From NCBI GenBank assembly GCA_963810525.1, contig CAWENB010000003.1, forward strand, positions 434,001 to 498,000: 64,000 nt of DNA, read 5' to 3'. This DNA comes from JAICLK01 sp963810525 (GTDB lineage Bacteria > Patescibacteriota > Saccharimonadia > Saccharimonadales > UBA4665). A program made the position numbers and the translations under genes. The notes beneath the pieces were generated by a model that was not told the DNA's origin, did no database searches, and saw nothing but the letters and a program-made list of their open reading frames with translations. This document shows positions 52,073 to 60,932 of this stretch, piece by piece; position 1 is the stretch's first letter, and each line of letters opens with the position of its first letter.

Positions 52073-52585
52073 GCTTTTGTAATAGGAGCTCGGTAGGTTG
52101 CCGTCTTTATCGAAGTTGGTGCGGTATCCCATTTTGTGCGCGACGAGAACCATAGCTTTGCGGTCGCCGTCCGGCGTGCGTCCGGATGCGGCGAGGGCGC
52201 AAAGCAGTTTGCCGTTCTTATTCATGACCATAATACCGCCATCCCACGGCGTGAATTGCGGTACACTGCTTTGGAGCAGAACCATGTCCGCTTCGGTCCA
52301 AAAGCCGTTTTCAATCCGGCTGACATGCTTAATACTGTCGGCTTTGTAAGCGAGCACGGTGAAGGCTTTGTGCGTGGCAAAAATAACGCTCACGGCTTTG
52401 GCCCCATCCATACGCCGAAGCGCGGTCGGCACGGCCAGCACGTCGTCGTGCGCGACCATACAACAGATGCCGAGAGGCTGTGGCCCGCGGTTGTCCGTGG
52501 CGGTTGTCCGGGCCAATTTGGCGGCGCAGTCCACAAGTGCCGCGGCGTCTTCATCGGTAAAGAGTGGCTTTTGAGCACCGTTCAT
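52028..52585 (-). CDS. HbpS/GlcG-like protein, C-terminus rewritten by IS insertion
   Basis: 185 residues from ATG 52585; TATACT lies 7 nt upstream. The fold resembles HbpS/GlcG-type (haem-degrading or haem-binding-like) proteins: LGICCMVAHDDVLAVPTALRRMDGAKAVSVIFATHKAFTVLAYKADSIKH and GGIMVMNKNGKLLCALAASGRTPDGDRKAMVLVA. The native end was ...SSYYKS-stop; the TGA is still visible beyond the left target duplication. The IS separates it, so the current frame reads 13 IS-encoded residues (LTPNSGVYSNLFF) before stopping. The protein is otherwise intact. Confidence 0.7.
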   Translation of the reverse strand: MNGAQKPLFTDEDAAALVDCAAKLARTTATDNRGPQPLGICCMVAHDDVLAVPTALRRMDGAKAVSVIFATHKAFTVLAYKADSIKHVSRIENGFWTEADMVLLQSSVPQFTPWDGGIMVMNKNGKLLCALAASGRTPDGDRKAMVLVAHKMGYRTNFDKDGNLPSSYYKSGLTPNSGVYSNLFF

Positions 52586-52669
52586 GAGCAACAGTATATG
52601 GCAAGCCGGGATTCTTTGCACGGAGGCTCCGTTTACTTCTGTTGCAGGAAAAAGCTATAATTGCAGGCA

Positions 52670-53146
52670 ATGAGGACGATCAAGCGCGATATCGTAGGCG
52701 GGTTTGTATTCTCGATCGATGGCAAATTACTGCTTGGACTGATGGATCCGCGTAATCACGGTGCTTACGCGGGCTTGTGGGTGGTGCCGGGCGGCGGCGT
52801 GGATGCGGCTGAAACCAAAGAGCAAGCCCTAGTTCGTGAATTCATAGAAGAGACCGGCATAGATTTGTCCTCGTACGATATAAGATTTGTCGATAATAAA
52901 TATACGGATGATGTCGAAACGGACGAGCGTGAAAAGACACTCAAAGATACCGGTGAACGCGTTCTAGCCAGCATGCGGTTCAATAACCACGAAGTACATA
53001 TCGACAAACAGGCCGCGGAGGTACACTTGAAGCCCAATGAAGAATTTGAGAAACTGAAGTGGTTTGCGCTTACAGACTTACCCGTTGGGAATCTGGCCGC
53101 AGGCGTGAGTGCGGCACTGAAGCGTTGGGGGTACACCGAATGTTAG
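52670..53146 (+). CDS. NUDIX hydrolase
   Basis: 158 residues from ATG 52670, with TATAAT (52656-52661) 8 nt upstream. Nudix box: GGGVDAAETKEQALVREFIEETGID (G-x5-E-x7-REF-x-EE-x-G). The N-terminal GGFVFSIDGKLLLGLMDPRNHGAYAGLWVVPGG is similar to mutator-type and GDP-mannose-type enzymes; substrate not assigned. It overlaps the oligoribonuclease gene by 7 nt. Confidence 0.92.
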   Translation: MRTIKRDIVGGFVFSIDGKLLLGLMDPRNHGAYAGLWVVPGGGVDAAETKEQALVREFIEETGIDLSSYDIRFVDNKYTDDVETDEREKTLKDTGERVLASMRFNNHEVHIDKQAAEVHLKPNEEFEKLKWFALTDLPVGNLAAGVSAALKRWGYTEC

Positions 53147-53688
53147 ACAAGCACGCCAAGCCGACCAAATTGCTGTGGGTGGATTTGGAAATGACCGGGC
53201 TTGATTGCAATAAAGATGTGATTTTGGAAGTGGCGGCGGAGGTAACGGATTTTAACTTCAAAACGCTTGCCAGCTACGAAGCGATCATCCATCATCCGGA
53301 CCGGATATTGCGCCATGCGAACGAGTGGGCAAAAGCCCAGCACGCCGCCAGTGGTTTGACTGAGCGTGTGCGCAGCCAGGGCAGGCCGGAAAAAGATGTG
53401 ATTCACGAACTGGTCGGATTTATTAAAGCTCAGTTCGGCGGCGAACCGGCAATTCTGGCGGGGAATTCGATCCATAACGACCGCAACTTCATTAAGCGCT
53501 GGTGGCCGGATGTCGAGGCGTTACTGCATTACAGGATGTTGGATGTCAGCTCGCTCAAGATCTATATGCAGGGTAAATACGATATCGAGTACGGGAAGAA
53601 AGAAGTTCACCGGGCATTTGACGATATTCAGGCCAGCATCGCCGAGTGGCAGTATTATCTTGAGTGGCTGAACGAGCACGCACGTTAG
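53140..53688 (+). CDS. orn: Oligoribonuclease
   Basis: 182 residues from ATG 53140 (MLDKHAKPTKLLWVDLEMTGLD); the longer frame is an artefact inside the NUDIX gene. DEDDh exonuclease: DLE in exo I, GNSIHNDRNF in exo II, and HRAFDDIQASIAEWQYY in exo III with catalytic His and Asp. Degrades 2-5-nt RNAs to mononucleotides. Translationally coupled to the NUDIX gene. Confidence 0.96.
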   Translation: MLDKHAKPTKLLWVDLEMTGLDCNKDVILEVAAEVTDFNFKTLASYEAIIHHPDRILRHANEWAKAQHAASGLTERVRSQGRPEKDVIHELVGFIKAQFGGEPAILAGNSIHNDRNFIKRWWPDVEALLHYRMLDVSSLKIYMQGKYDIEYGKKEVHRAFDDIQASIAEWQYYLEWLNEHAR

Positions 53689-53709
53689 TCTCTATAGTAC
53701 AATCAAATC

Positions 53710-54030
53710 ATGGATCACAAAACTGTTGAGGAATATGTATTGAGCATGCCGAACGCCCGGTTGGATTATCCGTTCGGGGAAAGTGTGGCAGTCTACAAGG
53801 TCGGCGACAAAATGTTCGCGCTAATTGCGGAAAAGACTGCCCCGATCAATATCAGCCTGAAATGTGACCCGCTGCTTGCTCAGACCTTGCGCGAAAAATA
53901 TGAGAGCGTTATGCCAGGGTATCACTTGAACAAAAAACACTGGAACACGATTGTGCTCAGTGGCCAGCTGACATGGCCGGAAGTGCAGGACCTCATCAGG
54001 CACTCATACAACTTGGTAGTATCACCTTGA
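53710..54030 (+). CDS. MmcQ/YjbR-family protein
   Basis: 106 residues. The CyaY-like fold pattern FGESVAVYKVGDKMFALI...INISLKCDPLLAQTLREKYESVMPGYHLNKKHWNTIVL is characteristic of MmcQ/YjbR (often KHWNTV). Members may bind DNA; function is not settled. TACAAT (53698-53703) 6 nt before the ATG, leaderless. 21 nt after orn. Confidence 0.9.
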   Translation: MDHKTVEEYVLSMPNARLDYPFGESVAVYKVGDKMFALIAEKTAPINISLKCDPLLAQTLREKYESVMPGYHLNKKHWNTIVLSGQLTWPEVQDLIRHSYNLVVSP

Positions 54031-54080
54031 GCTATGGTAACAAATGCTGCCCGCACCCGGATCAAAAGACGAAAAACCGC

Positions 54081-54722
54081 TTACTGATTCTGATCGTTGA
54101 GCTGCTTGACCAGAAGTGCGGCCGACGTATAGTCATTCGAAAGCATTTGTTTTTCCGAAGTGTCACGGGCTCCGTTATACGCAGTTTGAAGGGCAATCTC
54201 GTAGGACTTCAGCTGGTTTTGCATAATGGTACTGAAGGTGGTGTCGAAGCTGCTCGAAGCGAGTGCATTGCTGAGCTGTGTGTTGGTTTGCAGGTTCTTA
54301 GTTTGTGCCAATAGCTTCGGGCTCGGCTTACTGCCGTGCGCAGTCAAAAAGACTATAAGATCGTTTTCTTCGGAACTCAGGCTGAGTGCAGTACTCTGGG
54401 CGAAATTTTGAGTCGTCTGGCTGCTCTGGGAAGCGCCGATGGTCGTTGCGAGATTAGCGACACGTACAAGCTCGTTCTGATCCTGGACAACGGTGATGAG
54501 GTTCGGTGCGTCGCTCTTACCTCCAAGAATCGACATGAGCATGTAAAGTATAATTATTACCCCGAACGCCGCCGCTGCAATCACACCGATGCGCACACCC
54601 AGTGATTTGCCGGGGCCGAAACCGGGTAGCGCAGTGCGCCGGGGCGGTTTGTCCGGATTCAGGAAGAATTCATATTCCGAGCCGCGAGGCGGCGGCGGTA
54701 TATAAGGTTGTTGAGGATTCAT
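54081..54722 (-). CDS. Single-TM protein with Pro-rich cytoplasmic tail
   Basis: 213 residues. N-terminal Pro-rich region (MNPQQPYIPPPPRGSEYEFF) to ~45, one TM helix (about 46-68, VRIGVIAAAAFGVIIILYMLMSIL), then an external helical domain (NLITVVQDQNELVRVANLATTIG...LLVKQLNDQNQ). No known family; the layout is common in Saccharibacteria. Convergent with the MmcQ gene. Confidence 0.65.
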   Translation of the reverse strand: MNPQQPYIPPPPRGSEYEFFLNPDKPPRRTALPGFGPGKSLGVRIGVIAAAAFGVIIILYMLMSILGGKSDAPNLITVVQDQNELVRVANLATTIGASQSSQTTQNFAQSTALSLSSEENDLIVFLTAHGSKPSPKLLAQTKNLQTNTQLSNALASSSFDTTFSTIMQNQLKSYEIALQTAYNGARDTSEKQMLSNDYTSAALLVKQLNDQNQ

Positions 54723-54977
54723 AGCTCATGCTTATCTTACCGAATTTTGTCTGAAATCACCACCTCCCGGCCTTCAGAGGTAACCACTATACGCTAACCG
54801 CTAAACGCTGTACGCTATTGTTGTGAACCCTTTGCCTACCTCCATTGCGGCTGAATCTCCACCCCAGCGGCCGCAAACTGCGCCAGCCATCCGCACCGTA
54901 TCCATGGTTATGCCTATGGTGTCTGATGCGGTTTGCACTCGACAATTGGAACTTTTGACTCGAAAGCGAGATATGAT

Positions 54978-56762
54978 ATGAGCTCCATGGACGCCGTGGA
55001 GGAGGTGAAAGCTCGGTTGAGCATAGAGGATGTGATTGGCGAGTATATGCAGCTCAAGCGGACGGGGCGCAACTGGAAGGGGCTCAGTCCGTTCACGAAT
55101 GAGCGCACACCTAGTTTCGTGGTGAGTCCGGAAAAGCAGATTTGGCACGATTTCAGCAGCGGCAAGGGCGGTGATATGTTCAGCTTCATAATGGAGGCTG
55201 AGGGACTGGATTTCCGCCAGACGCTGGAACTGCTGGCACGCAAAGCGGGCGTAGACTTGGAACAATTTCATGGCAGCGGCTCGGGCGGTAACACCAGGCA
55301 GAAGGAACGGCTGTACGAAGCGCAGGAGCTGGCGGCGCTGTTTTATCAGGCGCAACTCAAAGCCAATCAGTCTGCGGTTGACTATATATCCAAAAAGCGG
55401 CAGTTCACGCGGGTCACGGCACTCGAGTGGCGATTGGGCTATGCGCCGAATACCGGCTCGGCGCTCGTTAAGTTTCTCAAAAGCAAGCGATTCGGCGACA
55501 AAGAAATCCGTGACGCCGGCCTGAGCGCACGGGCCTATCGCGGCGGCGTGCAGGACATGTTCCGCGGGCGCATCATGATTCCGTTGTGCGATCCGCAGGG
55601 CAGGGTGATTGGTTTTACGGCCCGCCTGCTCGCCGATGACCAGGAGGCGCCGAAGTATATCAACACGCCGCAGACGCTTTTGTATGACAAATCGCGACAT
55701 GTGTTCGGGCTGCATCTCGCTAAAGAAACCATCCGCAAATCAAAATACGCCGTTATCGCCGAAGGTAACTTGGATGTTATCATGAGCCATCAGGCTGGCG
55801 TACGACAGGTCGTGGCGACGGCCGGTACGGCGCTGACGGAGCAGCAACTCAAGGCGCTTGGCCGGTTCACGCCGGACATCCGGTTAAGTTTCGACGCCGA
55901 CCGGGCTGGTGCGAGCGCAACCGAGCGTGCCATCCCGATCGCCAACAAAGTCGGTGTGAGCTTGAGCGTGATTGACATCCCGAGCGGCAAGGATCCGGAT
56001 GAGCTTATCAAACAAGATCCTAAAATCTGGCAAAATATTATCGAACAGCCGAAGTATGCGCTCGATTGGCTGATCGAACGCTATTCCCGCCTGCTTGACC
56101 TTGAGAGCGCGCAAGGCAAACGCCAGTTCAGCGATGTGCTCCTGCCGATTGTCCGACAACTTTCCGACAGCGTGGAGCAGGATCATTATCTGAACAAAAT
56201 CGCCGAGCTCATGCAGGTGCGCCGCGATGCGCTCGACACCAAGCTCCGGCAGTCGGCCAGTGCCGAATCGGTCTCAAAACGGCGCAAGCAAATGCCATCG
56301 CGGCAAATTCTCGATAAGGTTGCTATCGAAAATTCCAAAATCCAAAATCATCTGCTGGCGATTGTACTCAAAAACCCGCCGCTCCACGCTCATTTAAACA
56401 AGCTGAGCGCGGAAATGTTTGCGGACCAGCGCGCCCAATCGCTCTATTCGTTCCTGCGCGCGAATCCGGACTTTTCGGGCAATCCGGATAAGTTGCCCAA
56501 AGAGGTGCAATCCTTGTCGAATTATGCTAAGATATTACTATTACAGTACGAGGAACTATACCAGGGGCTTGACGAGCCGGAGCTTCGTTACGAAGCCGAT
56601 CGCTTACAGACACGCGTGGTAGAACAATTTGTCAAACATGAAAAAGAGAAGCTGATTACTGATCTCGAGTCGTCCGATGAATCGGATACCAAATCGATAC
56701 TCGAGCATGTAAAACAGCTCGACGCATTACTAAAGCAAGCAAGGGAGGGCAAGGATGGTTGA
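54978..56762 (+). CDS. dnaG: DNA primase without zinc-ligand cysteines
   Basis: 594 residues from ATG 54978; ATG 54987 (MDAVEEV) fits a leaderless start because TATGAT is at 54972-54977. Synthesises RNA primers at the fork. The N-terminal CHC2-type domain is recognisable (RNWKGLSPFTNERTPSFVVSPEKQIWHDFSSGKGGDMFSF), but the four zinc ligands are gone: CPFH reads SPFT and CFGC reads DFSS (positions 37, 40, 58, 61). The TOPRIM core has AEGNLDVI and FDADRAG. A C-terminal helicase-binding region follows. It is followed 9 nt later by rpoD, the classic dnaG-rpoD arrangement. Confidence 0.95.
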   Translation: MSSMDAVEEVKARLSIEDVIGEYMQLKRTGRNWKGLSPFTNERTPSFVVSPEKQIWHDFSSGKGGDMFSFIMEAEGLDFRQTLELLARKAGVDLEQFHGSGSGGNTRQKERLYEAQELAALFYQAQLKANQSAVDYISKKRQFTRVTALEWRLGYAPNTGSALVKFLKSKRFGDKEIRDAGLSARAYRGGVQDMFRGRIMIPLCDPQGRVIGFTARLLADDQEAPKYINTPQTLLYDKSRHVFGLHLAKETIRKSKYAVIAEGNLDVIMSHQAGVRQVVATAGTALTEQQLKALGRFTPDIRLSFDADRAGASATERAIPIANKVGVSLSVIDIPSGKDPDELIKQDPKIWQNIIEQPKYALDWLIERYSRLLDLESAQGKRQFSDVLLPIVRQLSDSVEQDHYLNKIAELMQVRRDALDTKLRQSASAESVSKRRKQMPSRQILDKVAIENSKIQNHLLAIVLKNPPLHAHLNKLSAEMFADQRAQSLYSFLRANPDFSGNPDKLPKEVQSLSNYAKILLLQYEELYQGLDEPELRYEADRLQTRVVEQFVKHEKEKLITDLESSDESDTKSILEHVKQLDALLKQAREGKDG

Positions 56763-56771
56763 TAGACACAA

Positions 56772-57877
<1,106 letters not shown>

Positions 57878-57878
57878 T

Positions 57879-58910
57879 GGCTTAACACCAAATTCTGGTG
57901 TCTACTCTAATCTGTTTTTCTAGAGAAGAAACTCCAGAGGATCGTAATTATTCGTTGTTTTGAGGCTCCACGGTGGGGTATGAGCTTGTCTTTCCAGACG
58001 CCGAATCTTCCGTCTAATGGGCTCGTTGTGTTGGCTACTCGTATGCCACTTTCCTGTATGTAATCGGCTTGGTAGGTGAACAGATATGGTAGGTTGCGAC
58101 ACAAGGAAAAATAAGCTCTTCTGGTACGCTCATGGGCATATCTTTTGGTGACCGGATCACGCTCCTTGAGCCATGCCCCATGTTTCTTGTACCAACCAGC
58201 GAGTGCATCCTCAAACGTTAGTTCGTCTGTCCGAGCGAGCGTTAAGGCAAGCGCTCGTAACTCAATATTTTGCGTCAGTCGTGGCTTCTTGGTCAGACAT
58301 TGAGTGATGGTCATAAGCTGGTGAAACTGGCAATGCTGGACCGGTATGCCTTTGCCCTCCAGCATAGTCCGTACGCCTCGTCTGCCGTCAATGGTGACCG
58401 CCAGGATACTGTAGCCCATTGCTTCAATCGTATCTGTTGCAACCTCATAATCTACGGTGCGTTCTGTCCCGTCTACCGTGGCGTAATACAGCACCGTATT
58501 CTCACCAAGCGTCGCCACTGCATATGGGTCAATAACAACCAGGAGGCCCCAGTCCCCAAAGTAGGTAACATCCATTATGACGGCTACGGTACGCGGTTTC
58601 TGGATGATGCGTGGCGGGCTGTAGCCATTGAGTTGAGCGCGGATGCAACCGGTACTTTTCCGGTATTCTTTAGCCAAGCTGTTCACGGTACGACCGTCAA
58701 AGGCATACTGGTGCCATAGGGTAGCTCGCTTACGGCCAGGGCGGCCTTTACTGCTCCATGACCGACGGCAGGTACGACAGACGTAGCGCTGTAGACCGTT
58801 CCTCACCCGTTTTTCTTTACGTTGGTACAATAGCAAGACGGACAGCTCTTTGAAGTCATCTTCGTTACTCCTTGTTTAGTTGGTACTTACAAGAATAACG
58901 AAAACAATGA
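57879..58910 (-). mobile_element. IS element copy 3, missing 56 bp of its left end
   Basis: 1032 bp on the minus strand. The right terminus (GGCTTAACACC...) is intact, but the element stops at TCATTGTTTTCG, 56 bp inside the left end seen in copies 1 and 2, so the left inverted repeat is absent. Yet a perfect 8-bp duplication TAAATAGT flanks it (57871-57878 and 58911-58918). The transposase start region has two substitutions and a 1-bp deletion. Confidence 0.92.
57907..58859 (-). pseudogene. Transposase of IS copy 3, frameshifted after codon 18
   Basis: ATG at 58859. Reads MTSKSCPSCYCTNVKKNG and then TGA, because one T is missing relative to copies 1 and 2; the remaining ~299 codons match those copies. 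Arg3 is changed to Ser. With the left inverted repeat also missing, this copy should be unable to move by itself. Confidence 0.88.
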
Positions 58911-58966
58911 TAAATAGTTAACAATAGCGTGGCAAAAACCGCCGAATCAAGTACAATCTAGGGCAA

Positions 58967-59614
58967 ATGGCACTATTGCAGCAGGAATTGGTCCAAGACC
59001 CGCGCTTCCGTGAGAATTTCAAGGGAGTGACGATTTACGGCGTGGCCGGAACGAATGGCAGCGGCAAGGATTCGCTGATGGCGCTACTGGAAGAACATGG
59101 ATTTTTACTGTTCAACACCAGCGACAGTTTGCGGCAGATTTCGCAGGCGGTTCTTGGATCGATCGAACGCGGCGGCAATGACGCACCACTCGGCCGGATC
59201 GGTAACGCCGAGCGGGCGACATATCCGGGCGGCACGGTTGAACTTGGCTTGCTCGACTGGTGGGTTCGAGTCGGGCATTTGCCGGCAGACTTGCATCCGA
59301 AAGGTCTGGTGATTGGTAGCATTCGCGGCGTTGGTGAAGCCAGGCGGCTCAAAGAATTCGGCGGCCAGCTGGTCATAGTTGATGCGGATCCGCAGGTCCG
59401 GTACGGTCGCATCACCGAACGCGGCCGCGCCGACGACCACAAGTCCTTCGAAGAATTCCTACAACGCGAAACCGCCGACCTGGCAGTTGGCGAGACCGAC
59501 CCCACGAAGCTCGGCATGGCCGCGGTCATCGAGATGGCCGATATCCGTTTAGAAAACAACGGCAACGACATCGAAGCGTTCAAGGCCTACGCCACAAAGT
59601 CCCTAGGGCTTTAG
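58967..59614 (+). CDS. P-loop nucleotide/dephospho-CoA kinase-like protein
   Basis: 215 residues. P-loop GVAGTNGSGKDSLM (about 25-38), then FNTSDSLRQI, GLVIGSIRGVGEARRLKEFGGQLVIVDADPQVRYGRITERGR and DFxxFLQRE-like lid residues, a plan shared by dephospho-CoA kinase-like (AAA_18) proteins. The substrate is unassigned. TACAAT (58952-58957) lies 9 nt before the ATG and survives the IS insertion just upstream. Confidence 0.75.
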   Translation: MALLQQELVQDPRFRENFKGVTIYGVAGTNGSGKDSLMALLEEHGFLLFNTSDSLRQISQAVLGSIERGGNDAPLGRIGNAERATYPGGTVELGLLDWWVRVGHLPADLHPKGLVIGSIRGVGEARRLKEFGGQLVIVDADPQVRYGRITERGRADDHKSFEEFLQRETADLAVGETDPTKLGMAAVIEMADIRLENNGNDIEAFKAYATKSLGL

Positions 59615-59732
59615 GCTATAAGCCTTCAGAATAACACCCGTTACAGCCCGTGCGCGATTTTTATTGTGGCTCATGATTGCGGTTAACACCGTAAAGACGT
59701 ATAATGATGTCCCAATTAGAAAGGAAGGTGAT

Positions 59733-60890
59733 ATGACGTTAGAACTAGGAGTTTTGGAGGCACATGACGGTGATCCATATCGGTACGGCGAAAGGTTACT
59801 CGCGCAGTACACCGTAGCGCTGGACGAAGCGGTACAAGTTGGATACGGCGCAGATCCTGAAACTACCGATTGGCTTGAGGTATTCCCAGAGCCGACAACC
59901 CCGCGCGATGCCGCGCCACTGCCGGAATGGACGGATGAGCAGGCCGGCAGGGAACGGGAAATCGTCGATAGTTTTGGCGTTAATCGCGAGACGGATCGGA
60001 CGATTACGGAAGTTGGTTTGAGGGGTGCCCACGCCGTATATCAGGCCGGCCAGCCGCACAAGATAAGGGCGGAAGTCGAAGCGGTTCTCGAAGACGCTGG
60101 GGCAGCACCAAGCTCGCACATTTTTTGCGGCAATCCGAGCCGCAGAATTACTAACGCCGGCGAACAAGAAAGCGCGCGGCGACAACTCGGGTTCGTCCCA
60201 GAGACTGAGTACGACGTTGCCAGGTTGATCGCCGAGCAAATGCCTGGATTCGTTCCTAGGGCGGGTGGTGATGAAGTGTGGGGTCTTTCTTACGATATTG
60301 ACAGTGACTTCGCTACTGGCCAGGAAGCAACCGGTCAATTTGTGCTTATCGGCCATATTGGCAATCCGGACCAAGGTGGTAAACCGGTAGTTATGTTCAG
60401 GGTAGACCAGGCACCGGTTAGTGAGCCCGGGCAACGGCCTAAACAGCCGACCCCATCAGACACGATGCGAATCATCAGCGAGGCTCAATCATTCCTTGGC
60501 GATGAAGACACGCCGCTGGCGTTTGTTACAAGTGCTACCTATCGACCGTCGACGGAGGTTGAGGCCATACGCGCAGGATTAGCGACTGGCAGAATAATTG
60601 GTGTCCCCGCGTATGGCAGGGCTCACTTAGCACGGGTAAAAGGCGACCAGGCGCCACAACCTGTCGGGCTCAATCAGATACCGGGTGAACTGCACGCCAT
60701 GGCGCTAGCGGTCAGGCTACTCGACCGGGAACTTCGAACACCGTTCGAAAAGCGCCTCAACTTGCGTCACGCCATCGGTACCGAAGCCCAGATCACAAGA
60801 ACTGAAGCAATTCTGCTTGCAGTCATTGGAAATATGGCAATATCGCAAGAAGTACTCGACCCCTACCGCTTCAAAGAAGATCGCGCCTAA
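59733..60890 (+). CDS. Unknown soluble protein
   Basis: 385 residues from ATG 59733, with AAGGAAGG 5 nt upstream and TATAAT at 59700-59705. No TM. Contains SSHIFCGNPSRRITNAGEQESARRQLGFVPETEYDVARLIAEQMPGF, FVLIGHIGNPDQGGKPVVMFRVD and FVTSATYRPSTEVEAIRAGLATGRIIGVPAYGRAHLARVKG. I do not recognise the family; the last segment vaguely recalls DUF218-type Rossmann folds. Between the kinase-like gene and the convergent P-type ATPase. Confidence 0.65.
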   Translation: MTLELGVLEAHDGDPYRYGERLLAQYTVALDEAVQVGYGADPETTDWLEVFPEPTTPRDAAPLPEWTDEQAGREREIVDSFGVNRETDRTITEVGLRGAHAVYQAGQPHKIRAEVEAVLEDAGAAPSSHIFCGNPSRRITNAGEQESARRQLGFVPETEYDVARLIAEQMPGFVPRAGGDEVWGLSYDIDSDFATGQEATGQFVLIGHIGNPDQGGKPVVMFRVDQAPVSEPGQRPKQPTPSDTMRIISEAQSFLGDEDTPLAFVTSATYRPSTEVEAIRAGLATGRIIGVPAYGRAHLARVKGDQAPQPVGLNQIPGELHAMALAVRLLDRELRTPFEKRLNLRHAIGTEAQITRTEAILLAVIGNMAISQEVLDPYRFKEDRA

Positions 60891-60932
60891 TTCGAAGCGG
60901 TGCAAATTTGCTTGGTGTGAAAATATTGTATG

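Noticed and set aside
54760..54820. Short reiteration of ACGCTA/CGCTAA near the dnaG promoter
   Set aside because: Only a few imperfect 7-8 bp units, too short and irregular to be an origin iteron array or CRISPR.
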